Positions 8,852 through 16,989 of a stretch of 64,000 nt of DNA are shown piece by piece. Source of the DNA: UBA4733 sp036734945 (GTDB lineage Bacteria; Chloroflexota; UBA4733); assembly GCA_036734945.1 (NCBI GenBank), contig DAIMXP010000028.1, positions 1-64,000 of the forward strand, read 5' to 3'. The position numbers and the translations under genes are program-made. Positions within the stretch are counted from its first letter, which is position 1. The number at the start of each line of letters is the position of its first letter. Below the pieces are notes generated by a model. The model saw nothing but the letters and a program-made list of their open reading frames with translations. It had not been told where the DNA came from and made no database searches.

Positions 8852-10087
8852 GTGTCTCAAGTCACCGTCATTCGAGCGTCGCGCCTGATCGACGGCAGCG
8901 GACAACCGGCGATTGCTGACGGCGTGGTCGTCAGCGTCGACGGGGTCATCACCGCCGCCGGAGCCGCCCAGGATGTCAACATTCCAACAGGGGCGGGAGT
9001 CCTCACCCACGACTATCCGGGCGGCACGCTGCTGCCCGGTTTGATCGACTGCCACACGCACCTGCTGTTCAGCGCCAGCGACACGGCGCTGGACGACGCC
9101 ATCCACGACACCGACGAGACGCTGCTGCTGCGTGGGCTGGCCAACGCCCAGGCCGAACTGCGCTGCGGGGTGACAACGCTGCGCGACTGCGGTGGCCGCG
9201 GCTTTCTGACGCTGGCCTTACGCGACGGCATCAAGCGCGGCCTGGTCGTCGGACCCAGGATCCTCGCCGCCGCCATGCCGATCACCACCACCGGCGGCCA
9301 CCTCAACTTCTGCGGCCTCGAAGCAGACGGCGTGCACGAAGTGACCAAAGCGACGCGGCGGCTCTGCAAGGGCGGCGTCGACTTCATCAAGGTGATGGCC
9401 ACCGGCGGCGGCATGACGCCGGGTACCAACGCGCGAGCGCCCCAATTCACTGTCGAAGAATTGTCGGCGATCGTTGCGGAGGCCCACCGGCTGGGCGGAC
9501 GCCACGTTGCCGCCCATTGTCACGCCACGCAAGGAATTCGCAACGCAGTGGAAGCCGGCATTCGCACCATCGAGCACTGCTCCTGGCTGCACCCGCTGGA
9601 GGGTCTGGAGTTCGATCCCCGTGTCGTCCAGCGCATGGTGGAGCGAGGGGTCTATGTGACGCTCACCATGGGCTCGGAGCGCGCTGCGATCAAGCTGGCG
9701 GACCAACTGACGGAGGCGCAGCGCCGGTCCGTTGAGCACTACGACGCCCACTTCGACCTGTTGCGCCGAACGGTGCAAGGCGGCGTCCGCTTCATCGCCG
9801 CCAGCGACGCCGGCGTGAGCCGCACCTTCTTCGGCGAGTACCCGCTGACCCTGGAGGTGATGGTCTCGCGCCTAGACATCGCGCCGATGGAAGCGCTGCG
9901 GGCGACCACCGGGCGCGCCGCCGAAGCGCTGGGCATCGCCGACCAGGTAGGAACCCTGGCCCCCGGCCGCCGCGCCGACGCCGTCGTCGTCGAAGGCGAC
10001 CCGCTGACCGACATCCGGGCGCTGCGCCAGGTGCATGCCGTCTATCGCGATGGTGCGGCAGTGGTGGCCGAGGGCAAGCTGGTCTGA
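8852..10087 (+). CDS. Metal-dependent amidohydrolase (imidazolonepropionase/Xaa-Pro dipeptidase type)
   Basis: A 411-residue amidohydrolase with the TIM-barrel metal centre: His68 and His70 in LIDCHTHLLF, a likely carboxylated lysine in GVDFIKVMATGG, histidines in VAAHCHA and TIEHCSW, and an aspartate in AASDAG. The family hydrolyses cyclic amides or aryl- and prolyl-peptide bonds. The start is GTG 8852, preceded by GAGAGGGAA. It lies 140 bases after the aminotransferase gene in the same direction and may share its transcript. The intervening stretch shows nothing. A product such as imidazolonepropionase itself is unlikely without other histidine-degradation genes. Confidence 0.85.
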   Translation: MSQVTVIRASRLIDGSGQPAIADGVVVSVDGVITAAGAAQDVNIPTGAGVLTHDYPGGTLLPGLIDCHTHLLFSASDTALDDAIHDTDETLLLRGLANAQAELRCGVTTLRDCGGRGFLTLALRDGIKRGLVVGPRILAAAMPITTTGGHLNFCGLEADGVHEVTKATRRLCKGGVDFIKVMATGGGMTPGTNARAPQFTVEELSAIVAEAHRLGGRHVAAHCHATQGIRNAVEAGIRTIEHCSWLHPLEGLEFDPRVVQRMVERGVYVTLTMGSERAAIKLADQLTEAQRRSVEHYDAHFDLLRRTVQGGVRFIAASDAGVSRTFFGEYPLTLEVMVSRLDIAPMEALRATTGRAAEALGIADQVGTLAPGRRADAVVVEGDPLTDIRALRQVHAVYRDGAAVVAEGKLV

Positions 10088-10160
10088 TCGCGCCGCCTCT
10101 TCGACGTAGCGTACACTACGCGAGATGGTGTACTGTGCGTCCGTTGTCAAGGAGCACCCC

Positions 10161-11441
10161 ATGCTGCAATCGCTCACCGTGCGCAACTTCAAGCTCTTTG
10201 ATGAGCAGGGAATCACCATTGCACCGAGCAAGATCACCGTCCTCATCGGCGCTAACGGCTCGGGGAAGAGTTCCATCTTCCAGGCGCTCCAACTCCTCAA
10301 ACAAAACGCTGAAACCGTTCACACCGGAGCTTTCCAATATAACGGGCATGAACTCACCCTTGGATCGTTTGCAGACGTGATTCACAATCAAGCGACCGAG
10401 CAGCAGGTTGAGATATCGATCAACGTACCCTACGAAAATCTGCCAAGACTCGAATACTTGACGCCTCGTGTCTCAAGGAATGGCGTCTATACGTACACCA
10501 TTAACCTCATGACGGGCAACAACTATAGCCAGTCTTGTACCATCCATGATGATCATCAAACATACATCGCAGTGAAACAAAGGAGGCGACCAGAAGTGAC
10601 GCCAGACGAGTTCTCCTTTGCTGAGGGTTCGAAGATCAAAATAGAGGCGACACGAATTGCGGGGAGGCCAATGGAAATACGCCTTACCCAATCTACTGAT
10701 TCTCATGATAACGACGCCACCATCAGCGATATACTAATGCTTCTCTCCACCATTCAGGTCCAACTCTCAACGTCTCGCTTCACGCCCGCGATTCGTGGGT
10801 TCGATCAACTCAACTACGAGATATTTAGCAGCGGCGCGCGATTCACCGACGGGAACAACGCGCTGCTCCGTTCGCGGGCCCTGGCAAACCTTATCGCCGA
10901 ACGACCAGATATCGCAGAGGAAGTTGGACAGAAGATCCAGCAGGTCCTTGGCGCGGGGAGCCGTACGCTGCGAAATCGTCTCGCCGGCGATCGGGTCTCT
11001 CCTGAGATGGGGCTGGGTAGAAAGTCCATAACACTGTTCAATGAGGCGTTCGGTCTCAATCAACTCATTCCGGCGATGGTCGATCTGGTGACGGCGGACC
11101 AGGGGGCGCTCGTGGCGATCGAAGAGCCGGAGGCGTACCTCCACCCGCGCGCCCAAGCCGCGCTCGCCGATACCTTCGTTGAGTTCGCCCTCAACGAACA
11201 CAAGCAGGTTATGCTCACGACGCACAGCGAGCACATCCTGATGAGCCTCCTCGGCGGGGTTGCGAGTAGTCGCCTGCAACCCGAGGATCTGGCCGTCTAC
11301 GAGCTGTACCGGGAAGGGGACACCGCCCGAGCCAAGCGGCTCGCGGTCAACCAGTACGGGCAGATCGAAGGCGGCTTGCGAGAGTTCATGGAGGTTGATA
11401 TCGAGAAGGTCGGCGAGCTGGTCGCTTCTAGATTTCGCTAG
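10161..11441 (+). CDS. AAA family ATPase, DUF3696/OLD-like
   Basis: A 426-residue ATPase. The start is ATG 10161 with AAGGAG seven bases upstream. Walker A is GANGSGKSS at residues 30-38 after the RecF/SMC-like opening LTVRNFKLFDEQG. The ABC-type second half carries Walker B in LVAIEEPEAYLHPRAQ and the switch histidine in MLTTHSEHIL. This layout is that of DUF3696/AAA_15-type proteins, related to the ATPase half of OLD nucleases but with no Toprim domain. Such ATPases often act with a separate effector in anti-phage or DNA-damage systems, and a small putative PIN-like protein follows eight bases later. The gene is less GC-rich in its middle than its neighbours, compatible with transfer. Confidence 0.82.
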   Translation: MLQSLTVRNFKLFDEQGITIAPSKITVLIGANGSGKSSIFQALQLLKQNAETVHTGAFQYNGHELTLGSFADVIHNQATEQQVEISINVPYENLPRLEYLTPRVSRNGVYTYTINLMTGNNYSQSCTIHDDHQTYIAVKQRRRPEVTPDEFSFAEGSKIKIEATRIAGRPMEIRLTQSTDSHDNDATISDILMLLSTIQVQLSTSRFTPAIRGFDQLNYEIFSSGARFTDGNNALLRSRALANLIAERPDIAEEVGQKIQQVLGAGSRTLRNRLAGDRVSPEMGLGRKSITLFNEAFGLNQLIPAMVDLVTADQGALVAIEEPEAYLHPRAQAALADTFVEFALNEHKQVMLTTHSEHILMSLLGGVASSRLQPEDLAVYELYREGDTARAKRLAVNQYGQIEGGLREFMEVDIEKVGELVASRFR

Positions 11442-11449
11442 CCCCCTCC

Positions 11450-11761
11450 ATGAAGCGACGTTTTGTGCTCGACGAGAACACAACAGTGATCTGCGCGCAG
11501 CGCGGCAGCGACCCCTATGGGGTACGGGACTCGTCTTTCGCGGATCTCCTGCTCGCTATAGAGCGCCACTGCCATGCCCTCGTCATGCTGCGGACATTCT
11601 ATTCCATCTACAGCAGCCAGCTAAACCGGCAATTTGGCAGCATGCCACGCGATCCAAAGGTGATGGCGATCATCGCAACGCTCCTCAGTAATCTCAACAA
11701 GGACCACCATTTCGTGCGGGACGATGAAATTGTGGACGTTGAGAGGGCTGCTAGGACATAG
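11450..11761 (+). CDS. Small putative PIN-like partner of the AAA ATPase
   Basis: A 103-residue protein starting eight bases after the ATPase gene, with no clear ribosome site of its own, so translation is probably coupled. It opens RRFVLDENTTVICAQ, which resembles the first strand of PIN-like nucleases, where an early aspartate (here Asp8) binds metal. Further acidic residues occur at GSDPYGVRD and RDDEIVDVE. I recall similar proteins paired with DUF3696-type ATPases being nearer 170-200 residues, so this one may be truncated; its stop lies inside the end of the convergent aminotransferase gene. Function is inferred from position and weak motif similarity only. Confidence 0.5.
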   Translation: MKRRFVLDENTTVICAQRGSDPYGVRDSSFADLLLAIERHCHALVMLRTFYSIYSSQLNRQFGSMPRDPKVMAIIATLLSNLNKDHHFVRDDEIVDVERAART

Positions 11762-12944
11762 CCAAGGACCTTGGCGCCGTACGTCTCGTCGCCACTGCCG
11801 CTGCCATAGCCGTCACGATGCGCTCCAGCAGCGCCGCGGAGGTGGCAAAGTTCAGCCGCACGAAGCCCTGGCCCGGTGCACCGAACGCCGCACCGTCACT
11901 GACGGCTACCTTCGCCTGCTCGAGAAAGAACGTGGCTGGGTTTTCCAGGCCGAGCCGCCGGCAGTCGAGCCAGGCCAGATAGGTCGCCTCCGGCATGCGG
12001 TAGCCGACGGTCGGCAGATGGATTGCCAGCAGGTCGCTCAGGCGACGGCGGTTGCCGTCCAGGTAGGTCAGCGTGTCGGCCAGCCAGGGCCTGCCGGCTT
12101 CGTAGGCGACCCGGTTGGCCAGGATGCCCAGGATGCTGGCCCCGTGGCTCCGCAGCGGCGACATTTCGCGCCAGCGCGCCAGGTCTGCTGGTTGCGTCAG
12201 CACCAGTTGGGCGCACTTCAGGCCCGGCACGTTCCAGCCTTTCGAGGCCGACAACAGGGTCAGCGAGTGGCTGGCTGCCAGTGGCGACGCCGCGGCATAC
12301 GGCGTGAAGATCTCCCCCGGATACGTCAACGGCCCATGCACTTCGTCAGCCACGACTCGCCCGCCGTGCCGCTCGACGATCTCCGCCAGCGCGCGCAACT
12401 CATCCCCGCTGAACAGGCGGCCAAGCGGGTTGTGCGGGTTGCAGAGGATCAGCGTCTTCCCACCGGCGGCGAAGGCGCGGTCAATGCCGTCAAGGTCCAG
12501 ATGTGGGCAGCCCTGATCGTTGCGCATCGGCGCCTCCAGGATGGGCCGACCGAGCAGCTTCGACACGGAGAAGAATGGCGGATAGGCGGGCGTGGGCACG
12601 ATCACCGCGCTTCCCGGCGGTGAGAAGACGTCGATGCCGAGTTCCAGTCCTTTCAAGACGTCGGGAAGCGTTTGCACCTGCTCGGGCGCAACGTGGACGC
12701 CGAGCTCCGCCAGCCATGCTGCCACCGCTTCCGGCAGCCCGCTTCGGGTGGCGTCCGGGTATCCCGCGCAGCCACGATCGACGGCCGCCCGCAACGCCTC
12801 CTGGATGGGCGGAGCCAGCAGGAAGTCCATCTCGGCCACCCAGGCGGCCAGCACGTCGTCGCCGTAGTGCGTCCACTTGGCCGACCCGCGCGCCAGCAGT
12901 TGCGCGACACTCACGTTGTCGTAGACCGATGGTTCCCGGTACAC
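11751..12944 (-). CDS. MalY/PatB family PLP enzyme (putative C-S lyase)
   Basis: A PLP enzyme of about 397 residues of fold type I, subgroup MalY/PatB. Diagnostic parts are the opening YDNVSVAQLLARGSAKWTHY, the FADEMDF-like segment AAWVAEMDFLLAPP, NPHNPLGRLFSGDEL and the cofactor lysine in SASKGWNVPGLKCA. Known members are cystathionine beta-lyases or aminotransferases. The GTG at 12944 is preferred over TTG 12950 because GAGGAGAG sits at better spacing. The gene converges on the ATPase/PIN-like pair and overlaps the latter's stop by 11 bases. Confidence 0.87.
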   Translation of the reverse strand: MYREPSVYDNVSVAQLLARGSAKWTHYGDDVLAAWVAEMDFLLAPPIQEALRAAVDRGCAGYPDATRSGLPEAVAAWLAELGVHVAPEQVQTLPDVLKGLELGIDVFSPPGSAVIVPTPAYPPFFSVSKLLGRPILEAPMRNDQGCPHLDLDGIDRAFAAGGKTLILCNPHNPLGRLFSGDELRALAEIVERHGGRVVADEVHGPLTYPGEIFTPYAAASPLAASHSLTLLSASKGWNVPGLKCAQLVLTQPADLARWREMSPLRSHGASILGILANRVAYEAGRPWLADTLTYLDGNRRRLSDLLAIHLPTVGYRMPEATYLAWLDCRRLGLENPATFFLEQAKVAVSDGAAFGAPGQGFVRLNFATSAALLERIVTAMAAAVATRRTAPRSLAMS

Positions 12945-13127
12945 AGTCAAGGCTCTCCTCTGACGGCAGTTGAGCGAGCGCCAGCCGTCTCACGTGCGTG
13001 CGGCGCTGCTCCTGCACCGTGCGTCCAGACGCGTCGTCAGCATAGCGCACCCACGCGCTCCGCGCAGAGTCCGCGACTTGACACGCCAACCGCGAAATTG
13101 TACATTTCAGCACAGAGGAGACAGGCA

Positions 13128-13382
13128 ATGGTGACGATGACGACGGTGGATGCCCGCGAGCACTTTTCGGATGTGGTCAACCGTGCGGCGTATGGCAAGG
13201 AGCGTGTCGGCCTGCTGCGCCACGGCAAGCAAGTCGCCGTGGTGGTGCCGGTAGAAGACCTCGCGCTCCTGGAACGCTTGGAGGAGCAGATCGATCTGGC
13301 GGATGCCCGCATCGCTCTGGCCGAGGCACGGCTCGAGGGGACTGCGTCGCTGGAAGACCTCGCCGCGGAGTTGGGACTCTAA
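13128..13382 (+). CDS. Type II antitoxin, Phd/YefM family
   Basis: An 84-residue antitoxin. The amino half TTVDAREHFSDVVNRAAYG is the Phd/YefM DNA-binding dimerisation fold, followed by KQVAVVVPVEDLALLERLEE. The acidic, helical carboxyl end should wrap the toxin. ATG 13128 follows AGAGGAGACAGG. The toxin gene starts six bases after its stop, so this is a two-gene cassette, and by analogy the complex would repress its own promoter. An AT-rich AAATTGTACATTT just upstream (about 13097-13109) is a possible operator. Confidence 0.88.
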   Translation: MVTMTTVDAREHFSDVVNRAAYGKERVGLLRHGKQVAVVVPVEDLALLERLEEQIDLADARIALAEARLEGTASLEDLAAELGL

Positions 13383-13388
13383 GCCGCT

Positions 13389-13652
13389 GTGCCCTATCGC
13401 GTCCTGGTCGCGCCGGCCGCCAGGCGCGAAGTCAAGAAGCTCCCACGCACTGTGCAGGCGCTCATCATCGAGGTGCTCCGTGATCTCGCGTCCGACCCGC
13501 GTCCCACCGGCTGTAAGCAACTCAGCGGTCCCGAGGGCTTCTACCGTGTGCGCAGTGGCGACTATCGAGCAGTGTATACCGTCGAAGACTCTGCCCTCCT
13601 CGTAACTGTGGTGAAGGTCGCGCACCGGCGCGATGTCTACCAGGATATCTGA
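13389..13652 (+). CDS. Type II toxin, RelE/ParE family
   Basis: An 87-residue RelE-like toxin starting at GTG 13389, six bases after the antitoxin stop. The family pattern is complete: YRVLVAPAARREVKKLPRTV, then FYRVRSGDYRAVYTVED, and VVKVAHRRDVYQDI. In RelE relatives the basic residues in RVRSGDYRAVY and HRRDVY cut mRNA on the ribosome. It is predicted to be an mRNA interferase, neutralised by the preceding Phd/YefM protein. It appears intact. Confidence 0.88.
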   Translation: MPYRVLVAPAARREVKKLPRTVQALIIEVLRDLASDPRPTGCKQLSGPEGFYRVRSGDYRAVYTVEDSALLVTVVKVAHRRDVYQDI

Positions 13653-13934
13653 GAGTACACCCTTCGCATCAAAGGACAATCGCAAACGATTGCCCCCCGT
13701 TTCCGTGCCGCTGGCCTACGCGCGCAGGTCGCCGACATCCGTAATGATCTCAGAGATCAGCATGGTCGCGCCGCCCCATCGGTGCATGTGGTGGCGACCA
13801 AGCGCCGTAGCAGAAAGGAGAGGCTCGCCCTGGTCACATTTTCTTTTGAGGGAACTGTGCCGAATTCGGCCCCCTCGGTAGCATTTTTATTTGAGTTGAC
13901 ACGGCCAAGTCCCCGCCTGGGATCCGGGCGCTGT
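13653..13934. other. Intergenic stretch without identified gene
   Basis: About 280 bases between the toxin gene and a decarboxylase fossil. No frame on either strand shows a family pattern. It is locally AT-richer around 13835-13910 than the surroundings. The remaining part up to the dehydrogenase gene is covered by the fragment at 13935-14075. Confidence 0.5.
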
Positions 13935-14075
13935 TCGCCCGAAAAAGCGCGGGTGGACGTTCCCCAGTGGATGGGGCAAGATGCTGGCCGCAACAGTTTG
14001 GAGTAGCACCTCCGGAGCCGTGCTCTCGTCGCTTGAGTGCTGCTCCAACAGCCTGCGCCGCTCGTCCTCGGTCTG
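13935..14075 (-). pseudogene. Possible remnant of a PLP-dependent decarboxylase
   Basis: Read leftward, this encodes TEDERRRLLEQHSSDEST, then ASILPHPLGNVHPRFFGR. The block HPRFFG is typical near the amino end of group II PLP decarboxylases (aromatic amino acid and glutamate types), where it continues with a tryptophan or phenylalanine and VN. Here the similarity breaks straight after HPRFFG. Neither start nor catalytic lysine region is present. It lies just beyond the end of the D-2-hydroxyacid dehydrogenase gene. The assignment rests on one short motif. Confidence 0.4.
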
Positions 14076-14076
14076 G

Positions 14077-15090
14077 TCAGTAGCCGGCCTGGCGATCTAC
14101 CAGGCCGTGTAATGGCTGCCCCGCAGCGAAGCAACGGATATTGTCGCACCAGAAGTCGACCATATGCCGGAACACCGCATCGGTGCGCGGCGCGATGTGC
14201 GGCGTGATGACCACGTTCGGCAGTGACCAGAGCGGGCTATCAGCGGCCAGTGGCTCGGCGCCGACGGTATCGAGTCCGGCCCCGGCGATCCGGCCTGAGC
14301 GGAGCGCCGCCACCAGCGCCGCCTCATCCACCAGACGGCCCCGCGCCACGTTAATGAGGAATGCTGACGGCTTCATGGCTGCCAGCGCCGCCGCGTCGAT
14401 GATGGCGACCGTGGCGGCCGTGGCCGGCATCGCCAACGCTACGACATCGACCTCTCCCAACGCCGCGTGCAGGTCCGCCTGCTCGAAGGAGCGGTCTACG
14501 AATGGCAGATCCCGGCGTGTCCGCGTCATGCCCAGCACCCGCATGCCGAAGCCGGCCTTGCAAATACGAGCAAGCGCGCTGCCGACCTCACCGACTCCCA
14601 GCACGGCGATCGTTTTGCCGAAAAGCTCCACCATCGGCTGGGAGCCGGAGATGTCCGCTCCCGAACGCCATCGCTGCGCCTGCTGGTCGGCGACGAAAGC
14701 AGGCAGGTGGCGGGCGAGCGCCAGCAAGAGCGCCACGGCGTGCTCGGCCATCGACTCCGCCATCGGACCTTTGGTCGCCGTGAGGGCCACCTGCTCCGCC
14801 GCGACCAACTCCGGGGTGAGGATATCTTCGACCCCAACGGTCATCGCCTGCACCCAACGCAGCCGGGGAAACTGCGTCAGTACGGCGTTAGAGGGCAGAA
14901 ATGTCGGCCAGACGATCGCTCCGTCCGCTGTCGCCAGTCGCTCCAGGAACGCCGCCGGCGCTGCAATAAGCTCGACCCGCACTTGGGGATGCGCTGCGCA
15001 CAACCGGCTCAGGTCATCCTCAGTCAAGGCGACCCGAATAGTCGGTGGTACCGTGACTACTACCAGCAACGCGCTGTTCTCAGTTGACAT
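14077..15090 (-). CDS. D-2-hydroxyacid dehydrogenase
   Basis: A 337-residue NAD(P)-dependent D-2-hydroxyacid dehydrogenase, reducing a 2-keto acid to the D-hydroxy acid or the reverse. The nucleotide fold is IAVLGVGEVGSALA. The catalytic set is the arginine in NVARGRLVDE, the glutamate in DTVGAEPL and the histidine in VITPHIAP. The start is ATG 15090, with AAGGAGG about 15 bases upstream; a longer frame to 15183 lacks this signal. It is divergent from the decayed RuBisCO-like/kinase pair, so it may once have served the same sugar-acid pathway. The substrate is not evident. Confidence 0.88.
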   Translation of the reverse strand: MSTENSALLVVVTVPPTIRVALTEDDLSRLCAAHPQVRVELIAAPAAFLERLATADGAIVWPTFLPSNAVLTQFPRLRWVQAMTVGVEDILTPELVAAEQVALTATKGPMAESMAEHAVALLLALARHLPAFVADQQAQRWRSGADISGSQPMVELFGKTIAVLGVGEVGSALARICKAGFGMRVLGMTRTRRDLPFVDRSFEQADLHAALGEVDVVALAMPATAATVAIIDAAALAAMKPSAFLINVARGRLVDEAALVAALRSGRIAGAGLDTVGAEPLAADSPLWSLPNVVITPHIAPRTDAVFRHMVDFWCDNIRCFAAGQPLHGLVDRQAGY

Positions 15091-15256
15091 AGTGTGCCCG
15101 CCTCCTTCACTCGCGACGGTTCTCGCAGCGTCACTCGCGTGCGGCACGGCTCGGCGCCGATTGGCATCGCCCACGCTTCGCATCGCCCCACGCCTCGCAT
15201 CGCCCCACGCCTCGCAACCCCCCGCGCCGGTGAGGGCGACGTTAGACGCCGTTGCG

Positions 15257-15272
15257 TTGTAGCATCCTACAA
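15257..15272. promoter_or_regulatory. Inverted repeat between divergent genes, possible operator
   Basis: TTGTAGCATCCTACAA is a perfect 6-4-6 inverted repeat in the space between the leftward dehydrogenase and the rightward RuBisCO-like remnant. Its position and AT-rich arms in GC-rich DNA suggest a binding site for a dimeric regulator such as a GntR or LacI protein. No matching regulator gene is adjacent. Confidence 0.4.
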
Positions 15273-15287
15273 TACCAAAGTGCCAAG

Positions 15288-15875
15288 CGCGACGAAGTCG
15301 TGCTCTCCTTCCCCTTTGAGAACGTCGGCGCCAACCTGCCCACCCTCGTCACCACCGTCGCCGGCAACCTCTTCGAACTACGCGAACTCTCCGCCGTGCG
15401 CTTGCTCGGTCTCGACCTGCCCGCCGCCTTCGTTCGTGCCTACTCCGGTCCCCAGTTCGGCATCGCCGGGACCCGCCGCCTGGCCGGTGTCGACCACCTG
15501 CACGTCAACGGTCTGCGGAACAAGTTCTGGGGACCGGACGACTCTGTAGTGGCCTCCATCCAGGCTTGCCTGACACCCATGTTCGGCGGTTACCAGGCCA
15601 TGCCCGTCCTCTCCTCCGGTCAGACCGTGCTGCAAGCGCCGGAAACCTACAGCCGGAGCGGTACCATCGACCTCATGTACCTGGCGGGCGGCGGCATCAT
15701 GGCCCATCCCGCCGCCCCGGCAGCCGGCGTCTACGCCCTGCGCCAGGCCTGGGAAGCGGCGGTAGCGCGCGTGCCGTTGGACGACTACGCTGCCGGCCAC
15801 CCCGCACTGGCCCAGGCGATGGCGACGTTCGGCGGACGCGCCCGGCCTGCGGCGCCACCCGCTGCGCCCGCATGA
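15288..15875 (+). pseudogene. Remnant of a RuBisCO-like protein
   Basis: The reading frame carries two separated parts of a RuBisCO-like (form IV) protein. The first includes VLSFPFENVGANLPTLVTTV and GPQFGIAGTRRLAGV. The second starts abruptly with DHLHVNGLRNKFWGPDDSVV and ends in the barrel's last strand and helix with AGGGIMAHPAAPAAGVYALR. The amino-terminal domain start and about 150 residues with the catalytic lysines and acidic loop are missing at about 15492, in frame. In known pathways RuBisCO-like proteins next to DUF1537 kinases act on 3-oxo-isoapionate 4-phosphate in apiose/apionate use. That role is inferred. The stop overlaps the kinase ATG (ATGA). Confidence 0.78.
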
Positions 15876-16075
15876 CGAACGGCCTCCGACTCGCCTTCTA
15901 CGGTGACGACTTCACCGGCTCAACCGACGCCCTGGAAGCCCTCACCAGCGCCGGGTTGCGCAGCGTGCTCTTCCTGGAGCCGCCCACGGCCCTGCCGGTT
16001 GCCCTGCTCAACATCCTGGACCTGGCGGACGACGCACTGGCCGAGCAAGGCAACGCGGCGTGTCCGTCCCACTAA
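15872..16075 (+). pseudogene. Truncated DUF1537-type four-carbon acid sugar kinase
   Basis: Starts with ATG overlapping the RuBisCO-like stop and reads LRLAFYGDDFTGSTDALEAL, the characteristic amino end of the OtnK/DUF1537 kinase family (GDDFTG binds the acid sugar). After about 48 residues similarity is lost, and the terminal repeat of a mobile element begins at 16055. Normal length is about 400 residues, so only the first eighth remains. Together with the preceding gene it marks a lost sugar-acid catabolic operon. Confidence 0.75.
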
Positions 16076-16137
16076 TAGCGGATACGCCAGTGGTGTATCC
16101 GATGCAAATGGCGAGCAGCCGTGCCGGGCGCCGGCCA

Positions 16138-16205
16138 CCCGGCCATAAATGGCCGGGCTAACCACCCGCTGCGGCGGGTACCCGCAAAGCACCCTAAAGG
16201 GCGCT
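16138..16205. repeat. Array of three hairpins in the left end of the element
   Basis: Three stems follow one another: CCCGGCCAT/ATGGCCGGG around AA (16138-16157), ACCCGC/GCGGGT around four bases (16164-16179), and AGCACCCT/AGGGCGCT with one mismatch around AA (16188-16205). Such subterminal stems are usual in elements processed as structured DNA or RNA. They sit about 50 bases inside the left arm. Confidence 0.65.
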
Positions 16206-16835
16206 ACGAAGGGGCGACAGGGCGGCGAGTGATGCCCGTGCGCAGCGCTTCGGCCTCGTCAGTTCGCACTGAGGCGCGTCCGGCGCACGGGGCCGCCCTT
16301 GGGGGCAAAGGCAGCCCGAATGCGGGGCCAGGCGGCCTTCCCCAGGAGCTCCACGGCACGGCCGCTTCGACGGTCACGGCCGCCCTACGGGCGTCGGCGC
16401 GGCGTCCGGCGCGCGGCGTCGGCGAGCCGCTCCGGCACGTTGAAGCAACAGCAAACGTCGTACAGCAACAGCGCGACGCGCGCTGGCGAGCGGAGCGAGA
16501 CCGTCGAAGCGGCCGTGCCATCTCCGGCCACTCCTCCTCGGCCTGAAAGTCGCGCACCATCCAGGTCAGCGCCGTCACAATGGCGCTCGCTCTAGGCCGC
16601 CCGGTCTCATCGTACAACCCACAGTCATCGATCACGGCACACCTCCCGAGGGACGGGACCGATTCGGCCCCCCTCCCTGCGGTCGTTACCGCCCCGCCCG
16701 GAACCCTGGGCCGCAAGCGCGGCAATCCATTGTCCGCTGCCCCCGCCACGGCTGCCAGTTGAGAGCCTGTACGGTAAAGTCCGCCACACGCTCCCGGCAC
16801 CCGTAGGCAGCCGTCCCTTGCAGTGCAGCCTCTCG

Positions 16836-16859
16836 GTTCCCCCACGGCAGTGGGGGAAC
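16836..16859. repeat. Perfect 10-bp stem hairpin near the right end of the element
   Basis: GTTCCCCCAC and GTGGGGGAAC pair perfectly across a four-base loop GGCA. There is no following T-run on either strand, so it is not a standard terminator. It may be an element-specific structure or a transcription insulator. Confidence 0.55.
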
Positions 16860-16989
16860 CTGGCGAGCGGTGCGAGCCGGAGCGGGCCTCCTCCGCGCCT
16901 GCCCGGCGCAAAATGTTTCCAAACGCCTGTAGCGTGTCCGATGGCGTGTCCGCTATTATAAGGCTTTACACGCCGCAGTGTCCTCGCCA

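Larger units (their letters stand above)
16055..16976. mobile_element. 922-bp element with 34-bp imperfect terminal inverted repeats
   Basis: The left arm 16055-16088, read in reverse, matches the right arm 16943-16976 at 27 of 34 positions, both ending GCGGCGTGT or its degenerate form. The right end recurs at window positions 1-57, so there are at least two copies locally. No frame inside resembles a transposase. A 235-residue leftward frame (16204-16911) is compositionally odd and shows no family pattern, apart from a protein-like patch near 16540-16640. The interior has strong hairpins at both ends. This is probably a non-autonomous or decayed element; it truncates the kinase gene on its left. 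Confidence 0.6.

Noticed and set aside
16204..16911. 235-codon leftward frame inside the 922-bp element as a transposase
   Set aside because: No DDE or HUH motif and a composition dominated by Arg, Ala and Gly as expected for non-coding GC-rich DNA; only a short patch looks protein-like.
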